Of a stretch of DNA of 33,883 nt, positions 17,583-25,415 are shown piece after piece (position 1 is the first letter of the stretch; every line of letters begins with the position of its first letter). The stretch is taken from NCBI GenBank assembly GCA_002212725.1, contig MTCR01000104.1:1-33883 (forward strand). The letters are read 5' to 3'. Source of the stretch: Sphingobacteriales bacterium TSM_CSM. Lineage in GTDB: Bacteria > Bacteroidota > Bacteroidia > Chitinophagales > UBA2359. The translations under genes were made by a program, and so were the position numbers. The notes under the pieces are model-generated. The model saw only the letters and a program-made list of their open reading frames with translations. It was not told the DNA's origin and searched no databases.

Positions 17583-20500
17583 TTAATTGTCCTTTTCAGG
17601 TGCAACTGCTTCAAAGATTTCGGCAAGCAGCTGCCGTGCATCTTTCATGGTGTTTATGTTTTCAAAAATGAGCATAAAGCTTTCATTGCTCTGTTTAAAG
17701 GTGGCTTTTGGCATAAATTTGTGAACATGCTGCAAAATGCCCATAAAAACCGGAGATTGGTAATAGGCGGAATTTTGGTTTTGCACAAAATAGCACCGCA
17801 GTTTGCGATTTTTAAACAAAATGCGGTCGAAGCCCATTTTTTTGGCTACCCAACGCAGCCTTACGGCTTCAAAAAGTTCTTTCACCTCTTTTGGCAGCGG
17901 GCCAAAACGGTCGGTTAGTTCGAGTTTAAATTTATCGAGGCCTTCCTCGTTTTCAATGTTGTCGAGGCGGGTGTAAAGTGCTAATCTTTCGGGCGAGTTG
18001 CTCACATAGTCGTCGGGTATCAGCATTTCCAGGTCGGTATCAATCTGACAATCGCCCACAAAGGCGCGTTCTTCCATAATTTGGTCGTGAAACAAGTCTT
18101 TAAATTCATTGTGTTTCAGTTCTCTAATGGTTTCATCTAATATTTTGTGGTAGGTGTCGTAGCCAATATCGGCAATAAAGCCGCTTTGTTCGCCCCCCAG
18201 CAGGTTGCCGGCGCCGCGAATATCCAGGTCGCGCATAGCCACCTGAAAACCGCTGCCAAGTTCGGCAAACTGTTCAATGGCTTTCAGACGGCGGCGGGCA
18301 TCATCGGGCAGGGTAAACAGTGGCGGGCAAATGAGGTAGCAGAATGCCTTCCGGTTAGAGCGCCCCACGCGGCCGCGCAACTGATGCAAATCGCTCAGTC
18401 CAAACCAATGAGCGTGGTTAATAATTATGGTATTGGCATTGGGCACGTCTAAGCCTGCTTCCACAATATTGGTACATACCAGCACATCAAATTTACCCTC
18501 AATAAAGCCCAGCATGCGGTCTTCCAGGTCTTTGTTTTCCATTTGCCCGTGTGCCATGCCCACTTCCACATCGGGGCAAAGGCGCATAATCATGGCTGCC
18601 ACCTCGGGCAGGTCTTTTACACGGTTATGCACAAAAAACACCTGTCCGCCCCTATATACTTCAAAATTAACAGCCTGCCGTATTTTTTCATCATCAAACC
18701 CGATGATTTCTGTTTCTACAGGTTGGCGGTTAGGCGGCGGCGTGTTCATAACCGATAAATCTCGGGCGCCCAACAATGAAAACTGCAAGGTTCTTGGAAT
18801 TGGCGTGGCGGTAAGGGTAAGCGTGTCAATATTTACCCGGAGGCTGCGCAGTTTTTCCTTTGCAGCCACACCAAATTTCTGTTCTTCGTCTATTATGAGC
18901 AGGCCAAGGTCTTTGAATTTAACGTTTTGCCCCAGCAATGCATGGGTTCCAATTAAAATATCAATTTCGCCTTTAGCTAATTTTTCGAGCGTGGCGGTTT
19001 TTTCGCGGGTTGTTTTAAAGCGGTTCAGGTAGTCCACTTTGCACGGAAAGTCTTTGAGGCGCTCTGAAAAAGTTTTATAATGTTGCAAAGCAAGAATGGT
19101 GGTGGGAACCAATACTGCTACCTGCTTGCTGTCGGCCACGGCTTTGGCGGCGGCTCTTACTGCCACTTCTGTTTTACCAAACCCCACGTCGCCGCAAACT
19201 AAGCGGTCCATAGGGTAGGGTTTTTCCATATCGCGTTTTACGTCAAGGGTGCTTTTTAATTGGTCGGGGGTATCTTCATAAATAAAAGAGGCTTCGAGTT
19301 CTGTTTGCAGGTAGGTATCTTTGTTGTACATAAAGCCCGTCGATGCCTTTCGGGTGGCGTAGAGTTTTATGAGGTCTTCGGCAATATCTTTTATTTTCTG
19401 CCGGGCTTTGCGCTTTACGGTTTCCCATGCATCGCTGCCCAATTTGTTTATTTTGGGCGGTGTGCCGTCTTTTCCTGCATATTTCGATACTTTATGTAAA
19501 GAATTTATTCCAACATACAGCAAGTCATTATCTTTATAAACTATTCTGATAACTTCCTGCATCTTACCGTTTACCTCAATTTTGCTCAACCCCGAAAACA
19601 CCCCTACGCCGTGGTCAATATGGGTTACGTAGTCGCCCGGCTGAAGGGAGCGCAGCAGTTGAATGGTAATGGCCTTGTCTTTGCTGTACCCCTGCTTGAT
19701 ATTGTACTTGTGGTAGCGGTCAAAAATCTGGTGGTCGGTATAACAGGCTATTTGCAGTTGACGGTCAATAAACCCTTCGTGTATGGTGGTGGTAAGGGCG
19801 GTATAATGCAGGTTGGCTTTCAGGTCGGTAAAAATCTGGTCAAGGCGGTTAGCCTGCCTTGGACTGTCCACAAACAGCAGGTTAGTAATACCCTGACTTT
19901 CATTCTGTTTCAGGTTTTTAATGAGCAGTTCAAAGTTTTTGTTAAAAGAGGGCTGCGGTTGTGCGTTATAGGTTATAACTTCGGCATCAGAAAACAGGTT
20001 TTCCCGTCCAAATTCAATAGTGGCTTTTTCCAGTATATCGGTTTTCAGTTGTTCTGAGTCCATAAAATTACCGGCGGCATCTTCGCCGTAAAAAATCACT
20101 TCGGTATCTATTAACCCTTGCTTTGAGAGGGTTTCAACGGCTTCTATTGCTTTTTGGTAACAGGTTTGGTTAATGGCAAGCAGCGCCGGCAGGTCTTTTA
20201 CCCACACTACGGTGTTGGCAGGCATTATCTGCAATAACGATGTTTTCTGCTGACTGCTGAAATGTGTTTGAATATTAGGCACAATGGTTACCTGTGCCAG
20301 TTTCCGGGTAGAAAGTTGGGTGAGCGGGTCAAAAATCCGGATAGATTCCACTTCGCTTCCAAACAATTCTACGCGGTAAGGGAGGTCATTTCCAAAGGAA
20401 TAAATATCTAAAATGCCACCTCTTACCGAGAACTGTCCGGGTTCATACACAAAATCGGTGCGCTCAAAGCCATAGGTAACCAAGAGTTCAATAATGAAAT

Positions 20501-20966
20501 CTATGTCGGCCTGTTCGTTTATTTTAAGGTGAATGGTATTTTTTCCAAGCACTTTGGTGTTAACCACTTTCTCGAAAAATGCCTGCGGATAGGTAACTAC
20601 CAGTTCGCCCGTTGTTGCACTGCTAAGCAGTCGTCCAACGGTTTCGGCCCGAAGTAATACATTACTTTTGTTTACCTCTTCCGGCACACCGGGTTTTTTA
20701 AACGAGTCGGGAAAAAACAGTACGTCTTTTTTTTCCAGCAGGTTTTTAAGCGTATTCTGGAAGTAAGCGGCCTCGTCTTTATCCTGAAGTATAAACAAGT
20801 GGCTTTGCGGTGCCGCCCAATACACCCCTGCCGCTACAAATGCATCTTGCGAGCCTGAAAGCCCGCGCAAATGCACCCGCGCGTTGGCCAACACCTGCAC
20901 AGACGACACAATTTGCTGTGTTTGTGCATGGTTGCTGTAAAGGTCAATAAGGTATCGCAGTTCCAT
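17583..20966 (-). CDS. mfd: Transcription-repair coupling factor Mfd
   Basis: The protein has 1127 aa (family usual length about 1150). Mfd is an ATP-driven DNA translocase that releases RNA polymerase stalled at lesions and recruits UvrA for nucleotide excision repair. The UvrB-like N-terminal module has FVYEPGQFSVRGGILDIYSF. The CarD-like RNA polymerase interaction domain starts at LQPGDYVTHIDHGVGVF (~440). The RecG-like helicase core shows Walker A GDVGFGKT (592-599), DEEQ (693-696), TATPIPRTL, and motif VI QLRGRVGRS, and the C-terminal regulatory domain follows. I chose the ATG at 20966 (MELRYLIDLY) over one 14 codons upstream. The longer form adds a poorly conserved Cys-rich tail, and a -7 box lies between the two ATGs. 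Confidence 0.97.
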   Translation of the reverse strand: MELRYLIDLYSNHAQTQQIVSSVQVLANARVHLRGLSGSQDAFVAAGVYWAAPQSHLFILQDKDEAAYFQNTLKNLLEKKDVLFFPDSFKKPGVPEEVNKSNVLLRAETVGRLLSSATTGELVVTYPQAFFEKVVNTKVLGKNTIHLKINEQADIDFIIELLVTYGFERTDFVYEPGQFSVRGGILDIYSFGNDLPYRVELFGSEVESIRIFDPLTQLSTRKLAQVTIVPNIQTHFSSQQKTSLLQIMPANTVVWVKDLPALLAINQTCYQKAIEAVETLSKQGLIDTEVIFYGEDAAGNFMDSEQLKTDILEKATIEFGRENLFSDAEVITYNAQPQPSFNKNFELLIKNLKQNESQGITNLLFVDSPRQANRLDQIFTDLKANLHYTALTTTIHEGFIDRQLQIACYTDHQIFDRYHKYNIKQGYSKDKAITIQLLRSLQPGDYVTHIDHGVGVFSGLSKIEVNGKMQEVIRIVYKDNDLLYVGINSLHKVSKYAGKDGTPPKINKLGSDAWETVKRKARQKIKDIAEDLIKLYATRKASTGFMYNKDTYLQTELEASFIYEDTPDQLKSTLDVKRDMEKPYPMDRLVCGDVGFGKTEVAVRAAAKAVADSKQVAVLVPTTILALQHYKTFSERLKDFPCKVDYLNRFKTTREKTATLEKLAKGEIDILIGTHALLGQNVKFKDLGLLIIDEEQKFGVAAKEKLRSLRVNIDTLTLTATPIPRTLQFSLLGARDLSVMNTPPPNRQPVETEIIGFDDEKIRQAVNFEVYRGGQVFFVHNRVKDLPEVAAMIMRLCPDVEVGMAHGQMENKDLEDRMLGFIEGKFDVLVCTNIVEAGLDVPNANTIIINHAHWFGLSDLHQLRGRVGRSNRKAFCYLICPPLFTLPDDARRRLKAIEQFAELGSGFQVAMRDLDIRGAGNLLGGEQSGFIADIGYDTYHKILDETIRELKHNEFKDLFHDQIMEERAFVGDCQIDTDLEMLIPDDYVSNSPERLALYTRLDNIENEEGLDKFKLELTDRFGPLPKEVKELFEAVRLRWVAKKMGFDRILFKNRKLRCYFVQNQNSAYYQSPVFMGILQHVHKFMPKATFKQSNESFMLIFENINTMKDARQLLAEIFEAVAPEKDN

Positions 20967-20973
20967 GCTGCTG

Positions 20974-20981
20974 CAAAGATA
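20974..20981 (-). promoter_or_regulatory. -7 box of mfd, nearly leaderless arrangement
   Basis: On the minus strand TATCTTTG (20981 to 20974) matches TAnnTTTG and ends only seven bases before the chosen mfd ATG at 20966. Transcription would start at or within a couple of bases of the start codon. No good -33 TTTG is seen at 19 bases spacing (nearest candidates give 13-24), so the call is moderate. Confidence 0.4.
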
Positions 20982-21031
20982 ACTACAATTTGGGCAATGT
21001 TGCCCCAAAACCGGCTGCTTTTATGTGTGCC

Positions 21032-23350
21032 CTAAAAAATATAACCGGCTTTCAGCTCTATGGCAATGCCGGGTTCGTTGGCAAAATAGCGCTGCCGGTT
21101 CAGGTAATCGCGGTAAACGGTGTTAAGAATGTTTTCTGCCGAAAGGGTAAGGTGCAATTCCGATTCTTTAAATCCGAGTTGGGTGCCTGCCGTAGCGCCA
21201 AGGAGGAAATACGAATTGGGAGGCGGTAAAAAATCCTGTTCGGGCAGCAGGCGGGTTTGTTTCCACACATACCTTCCATTAAAGGATATGGTGTTGTTTT
21301 TGCTCCTGCCCACATCAGGAAACGCGTACATTGCCGAAGCAAAAAGATTGTCGGCCGGCATATTCACCAGCGGAATATGCTGTGCTGCATTGCGGCCGCG
21401 CACTATGGCATATTTGAGCTGGAATTTTAACCGGTCGGTTGGTTTATAAGTTACCATCAGGTCGGCGCCCCACAGGGTGGCATCAGTTTGCCGGTAAACA
21501 AACAACGGAAAAGCCCCTCTGATGGTTAGCCTGTACTCCTGCAGTGGTTGCAGGTAAATAAAATTGCGGATAAACTGGTAATAGGTTAATGCCTGAACAA
21601 ACAATTTATTGTTAACCGAAAAATCATCTGCCAGCAAAATTTTAACCGATTTTTCCTCTTGCAGGTTGCGGTTTCCCTCTTCAATACCGCTGACACCCTG
21701 GTGCAGTCCGGCGCTGTATAGTTCGTTTACCTCCGGCGGGCGCAGCATGTAACCGGCATCGAGGGTGATTTTGTGATTAGCTGCCGGCAAATATTTTACG
21801 GCACCCGAAAGGGTATAATTGTGAAACAAATGATAAAAACGCTCAATTTTACGTGGGAGGGTTGTTGATATGGTTACGGCATTTAGTTGCCGCAAACTAT
21901 ATCTTGCGCCAAATTCATAGGACAGTTTTTTAAATTCTTTCTGCAAAATTACAAACCAGGCTGCCGAATAGGCACGGTAATCGGGTATAAGCGGAAGAAC
22001 GCCGGTTTCGGGATTATTGGAATTATCGGTATAATTAAACTGAATGCCCGATTTAAGGAGCAGGTTTGTACCGAAAATGGTTTTATAGATACCTTCGGCA
22101 TAATGGCTTTGCTGTAACAGGCTCAATGCCGGAATGTTTTCGCGGCCGCTCCTTCTTACGTCAAACTCTTTGCGGTTATTGAGTTGGCCGCCGTATATAA
22201 ATTGCAGGGTATTGCCTTCTTTGAGCAACCGGTTTACTTCTGCTTTCAATAAATGGTGTTGCACAGTTTGCCGCGGGGCTTCAATGCCATAAGAAAATGA
22301 GTTTCGGGTAAAAAAAGGTATGCTGCGGTTTATGGCATTTTCCAAATCGGTCAGGTTGCCAATGTGTGAGCCTCTTAAAATGCCCGTTTCGGTGGTAAAA
22401 AGACTGTAGTAAAGTTTGGTATTAATTTTTTCCCCTATTTTTTTTTCGAGTTGTGCCGAAACGTTGGCTTCTCTTTTACCGGTATTGGTCAGGTAATAAT
22501 GCGGACTTTTCAAATCGCCCCTTGCATTAAGGGTGGCGCTCATACGCCAGCTCGCCCACTTTGCTGCTTTTTCGCATCTTGCATTCAGCACACTTCCCAG
22601 CCCGTTTAACTGAAAAAGGTAATTAATTTCGCCATGCAGGTGTGGGTCGGATTGTATATTATCCATCTCAACCAGCACTACGCTTCCTAATGCATTAGCG
22701 CCGTAAGCTAATGCCGCCGCCCCTTTTACCACCGAAATATGGTCGGCGGCAAAGGGGTCTATTTCGGGAGCGTGGTCGTTTCCCCATTGCTGTCCGGCCT
22801 GTGCTATACCGTTGTTGAGGATGGCTATACGGTTTCCGTACAAACCATGTACCACCGGTTTTGAAATTCCCGAACCGTTTTTCAGCACACTTACACCGGC
22901 AATGTTTTCCAGTACGCCGGCAAGCGATTTGCTGCTTTGTGTTACAATATCCCTGCGTCCAATGGTATTGCTTACGCTGGTTACATTATCTTCCCTTTTA
23001 CCATGAATGATGGTTTCGTTCAGCAACTCGGTATGGTGCGCCATAAAAACAACTAATATGGTATCGGCGGTAAGTTGCAGGAAATAGTTTTCTGTATCGC
23101 AACCTATATGGCTGAATTTAAGATGGTAATCGCCGGCGCACACGCCGGGAATAGTAAATTGCCCCAATGAATCGGCAACCGTGCCCGATTGGGTTTCTTG
23201 AATATATACTGTGGCATACGGCAGCGGAGTATTGCTGCCCCTGTCTTTTAATTCACCCGAAATAGTGTAGGTGCAAGTTTGCCCTTTTGTTGCGGTATAG
23301 CAAAGCAATAGTAAGAGCGTAAGCGGCAAAATGCTTGTAAGTCTGTGCAT
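21032..23350 (-). CDS. TonB-dependent outer-membrane receptor, ZnuD-like
   Basis: The protein has 772 aa with a signal peptide ending at TATKGQ. A carboxypeptidase-regulatory-like (CarboxypepD_reg) domain at ~25-110 (SGELKDRGSNTPLPYATVYIQ) precedes the plug at ~115-225, which contains SKPVVHGLYGNRIAILNNGI, NDHAPEIDP and VVKGAAALAYGANALGSVV. A beta-barrel follows and ends in a terminal aromatic (GYIF). The KPVV.GL-GNRI-DHA-IDP arrangement resembles the ZnuD group of zinc/metal receptors more than SusC-type receptors; this is family knowledge, and the substrate is inferred. The barrel lacks the very His-rich loops of classical ZnuD. It starts 7 bases after the stop of the upstream lipoprotein gene, so the two form an operon driven from the palindrome-bearing promoter near 23970. 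Confidence 0.9.
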   Translation of the reverse strand: MHRLTSILPLTLLLLLCYTATKGQTCTYTISGELKDRGSNTPLPYATVYIQETQSGTVADSLGQFTIPGVCAGDYHLKFSHIGCDTENYFLQLTADTILVVFMAHHTELLNETIIHGKREDNVTSVSNTIGRRDIVTQSSKSLAGVLENIAGVSVLKNGSGISKPVVHGLYGNRIAILNNGIAQAGQQWGNDHAPEIDPFAADHISVVKGAAALAYGANALGSVVLVEMDNIQSDPHLHGEINYLFQLNGLGSVLNARCEKAAKWASWRMSATLNARGDLKSPHYYLTNTGKREANVSAQLEKKIGEKINTKLYYSLFTTETGILRGSHIGNLTDLENAINRSIPFFTRNSFSYGIEAPRQTVQHHLLKAEVNRLLKEGNTLQFIYGGQLNNRKEFDVRRSGRENIPALSLLQQSHYAEGIYKTIFGTNLLLKSGIQFNYTDNSNNPETGVLPLIPDYRAYSAAWFVILQKEFKKLSYEFGARYSLRQLNAVTISTTLPRKIERFYHLFHNYTLSGAVKYLPAANHKITLDAGYMLRPPEVNELYSAGLHQGVSGIEEGNRNLQEEKSVKILLADDFSVNNKLFVQALTYYQFIRNFIYLQPLQEYRLTIRGAFPLFVYRQTDATLWGADLMVTYKPTDRLKFQLKYAIVRGRNAAQHIPLVNMPADNLFASAMYAFPDVGRSKNNTISFNGRYVWKQTRLLPEQDFLPPPNSYFLLGATAGTQLGFKESELHLTLSAENILNTVYRDYLNRQRYFANEPGIAIELKAGYIF

Positions 23351-23357
23351 TCCTGCC

Positions 23358-23921
23358 TTATTGTACCTTTACCGTAAACTGTACTTCAATATCGGTTTCG
23401 CCGCCGGCATTGGCAATATTGCCGTCTGCCACGCCTGCCGCCATTTTATCGGGTTCGTGAAGCAGGGTAATGGTCAGGGCGCCTTCCGAAACATTGCCGG
23501 TGGTAAGCGTGGTAGCCAAACCCAACGGTTTATTGTTGCCGTCAAAATCGGCATAAGCAACAGTGGCATTTAACCCTGCCTGTACTGAAAAGAAAAATTG
23601 ATGTGCTTCGGCTTCACCGGCAATTTCGGCACTAATATCATCGGGAGGCGAAACCGATTCGTTGAGCAGTTGCAGCGTACCAAGGTAAGAGGTATTGGCT
23701 TGCAGTGTATCGGCAATGATTACGGGCGGCAAACCGCCATTGCCGTCGGCATCGGTAAAGGTAAACACAACCGGTGCGCCACCTGTAACGGGTGTAAGCG
23801 TATATACCAGTGAGGTAATCAACTCTTCCTCATTCGGAATTACAGGGTCGTCTTTCTTGCAAGAACCGGTTGCCAGCAACACGCAAAGCAGGGCAACAAA
23901 TAGTAAGGCATTGTGCTTCAT
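23358..23921 (-). CDS. Lipoprotein partner of the TonB receptor, first gene of the operon
   Basis: The protein has 187 aa from the ATG at 23921 (MKHNALLFVALL), which starts a lipoprotein signal with Cys21 in ATGSC followed by KKDD. A much longer reading is possible upstream, but it would run through the promoter and both palindromes. The mature protein is beta-rich with conserved-looking segments (FTFTDADGNGG, AEAHQFFFSV, YADFDGNNKPLGLA, LLHEPDK, GGETDIEVQFTV). I recall similar small lipoproteins next to TonB receptors in other Bacteroidota; some are annotated as periplasmic-binding-fold proteins, with no proven function. The acidic and His-containing motifs would suit metal binding at the cell surface or periplasm (inference). 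Confidence 0.85.
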   Translation of the reverse strand: MKHNALLFVALLCVLLATGSCKKDDPVIPNEEELITSLVYTLTPVTGGAPVVFTFTDADGNGGLPPVIIADTLQANTSYLGTLQLLNESVSPPDDISAEIAGEAEAHQFFFSVQAGLNATVAYADFDGNNKPLGLATTLTTGNVSEGALTITLLHEPDKMAAGVADGNIANAGGETDIEVQFTVKVQ

Positions 23922-23946
23922 CTTTTTTTGGTTTTTATTTAGTTTA

Positions 23947-23961
23947 TGCAACAATGTTGCA
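23947..23961. promoter_or_regulatory. Palindromic operator copy 1 (over -7/start site)
   Basis: TGCAACA-A-TGTTGCA is a perfect 7-1-7 inverted repeat. Its right end overlaps the -7 box of the leftward promoter, and the predicted start site (near 23953) lies inside it. It is identical to the copy at 23984-23998; the identity extends to 19 bases (23946-23964 and 23983-24001). Confidence 0.75.
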
Positions 23962-23988
23962 AAAGTAGGCAATTTTACAAACATGCAA
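23960..23988 (-). promoter_or_regulatory. Promoter of the lipoprotein-TonB receptor operon
   Basis: On the minus strand TTG (23988-23986) is followed after 18 bases by TACTTTTG (23967-23960), fitting the Bacteroidota TTG-N19-TAnnTTTG promoter. A second TTG three bases further upstream gives 21 bases spacing. The predicted leader is about 30 bases to the ATG at 23921. Both promoter boxes overlap the two palindromes. Confidence 0.6.
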
Positions 23989-23998
23989 CAATGTTGCA
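23984..23998. promoter_or_regulatory. Palindromic operator copy 2 (over -33 box)
   Basis: This is the second perfect TGCAACA-A-TGTTGCA palindrome, 37 bp centre-to-centre from the first (about 3.5 helical turns). It includes the TTG of the -33 element. Dimeric repressors of the Fur/Zur type bind sites of this size, but the cognate regulator is not in the window. Confidence 0.75.
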
Positions 23999-24152
23999 AA
24001 AAGTTTTTTTGGTTTAAACAGACAATTTTCACTTTGCGTGTTACCGGTTGCGGTAAAAAATTTGGCAAAAATACCCCCTTAAACTCTGTCTGCAAAAACT
24101 TTTTGGAGGCAGAATGACCATTTATAGGAAAATGTAACGCAAATTTGCATTT

Positions 24153-25301
24153 ATGAACAGGCAAATTCCATTTAACAAGCCCTTTTTAACGGGTAAGGAA
24201 ACTCAATACATTGAGCAGGCTGTGGCAGCCGGCAAAATATCGGGCGACGGGGAATTCAGCCTCAAATGCCACCGTTTTTTTGAAAAGCGGTACGGTTTTA
24301 CCAAAGCCCTGCTTACCACTTCTTGTACCGATGCCTTAGAAATGTGCGCCCTGCTCATTAATACCCAACCGGGCGACGAAATTATTATGCCCGCCTATAC
24401 CTTTGTATCTACCGCCAACGCTTTTGTGTTGCGCGGCGCCCGCATTACTTTTGCCGACAGCGAACCCCATACGCCCAACATAGATGTTGCCGGGTTGGAG
24501 CAACTCATAACCCCCAAAACCAAAGCTATTGTAGTAGTACACTATGCCGGTATTGCCTGTAATATGGATGCCATTATGCAAATTGCCAACCGGCACGGGC
24601 TGTATGTAATTGAAGACGCTGCCCATAGCATTGACTCTTTTTACCGGCAGCAACCTTTGGGCAGTATAGGGCACCTGGCTGCTTTTTCATTTCACGAAAC
24701 CAAAAATGTAATTGCCGGCGAAGGTGGAATGTTGTCTGTCAACGACCCGAAATTTGTGCTTCGGGCCGAAATACTGCGGGAAAAAGGCACCAACCGAACC
24801 GCTTTTTTCAGAGGTGAGGTTAGTCGTTATGAATGGGTTGATATAGGGTCGTCTTTTTTGCCTTCCGAACTTACAGCCGCTTTTTTATACGCACAATTAG
24901 AACAAATTGACCAAATTCAGCAAAAACGCATTGCCTTGTGGAACCGCTATTATGAACAGCTAACCCCCCTGGAAACGCAAAATTTTGTCAGATTGCCCTA
25001 CCTGCCGCCCTGGAGCCACCGCAACGGACACCTGTTTTTTATTTGCTGCCCCGACAACCAAACCCGAAACAACCTGATTGCCCATTTGCGCAGTATGGGA
25101 ATTTATGCGGTGTTTCATTACCTTGCACTGCACAAATCGCCTTATTACCAAAACAAATACACCGGCGGCAACCTTCCTATGGCAGATTATTATACCGGCT
25201 GTTTGGTGAGGCTGCCTTTATTTTATGAACTGGGTTTTGATGAAGTGGATTATATTTGCGAACAGGTAACCGCCTTTTTTACCGGACATCAAAGAGGGTA
25301 G
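24153..25301 (+). CDS. rffA: dTDP-4-amino-4,6-dideoxygalactose transaminase (RffA/WecE type)
   Basis: The protein has 382 aa and is a PLP-dependent DegT/DnrJ/EryC1/StrS-family aminotransferase. It closely matches E. coli WecE/RffA along its length as I recall that sequence: IPFNKPFLTGKE near the start, ISGDGEFSLKC, LTTSCTDALEMCALL, PGDEIIMPAYTFVSTANAFVL, VVVHYAGIACNMD, IEDAAHS and FSFHETKN with the PLP lysine at 184, then EILREKGTNRTAFFRG and WVDIGSSFLPSE. The family enzyme transfers an amino group from glutamate to dTDP-4-keto-6-deoxy-D-glucose, making dTDP-4-amino-4,6-dideoxy-D-galactose for surface polysaccharide. No other nucleotide-sugar gene is in the window, so it stands alone here. 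A palindrome GCAAATTTGC (24139-24148) lies just before the ATG. Confidence 0.93.
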   Translation: MNRQIPFNKPFLTGKETQYIEQAVAAGKISGDGEFSLKCHRFFEKRYGFTKALLTTSCTDALEMCALLINTQPGDEIIMPAYTFVSTANAFVLRGARITFADSEPHTPNIDVAGLEQLITPKTKAIVVVHYAGIACNMDAIMQIANRHGLYVIEDAAHSIDSFYRQQPLGSIGHLAAFSFHETKNVIAGEGGMLSVNDPKFVLRAEILREKGTNRTAFFRGEVSRYEWVDIGSSFLPSELTAAFLYAQLEQIDQIQQKRIALWNRYYEQLTPLETQNFVRLPYLPPWSHRNGHLFFICCPDNQTRNNLIAHLRSMGIYAVFHYLALHKSPYYQNKYTGGNLPMADYYTGCLVRLPLFYELGFDEVDYICEQVTAFFTGHQRG

Positions 25302-25415
25302 GGCAGAAAATTTCAACATTTTAGTGCCATTCTTGTTTACAAAATTCAGGCATGGGTTTATTGCCCGACAGGTTTGTAGTGTTTTTGTTTGGTCATCAGT
25401 TTCTTGTATGCAATA

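Noticed and set aside
23922..24164. 81-codon N-terminal extension of the lipoprotein gene
   Set aside because: It would run through the promoter and both palindromes and overlap the divergent rffA start, and it would bury a good lipoprotein signal.
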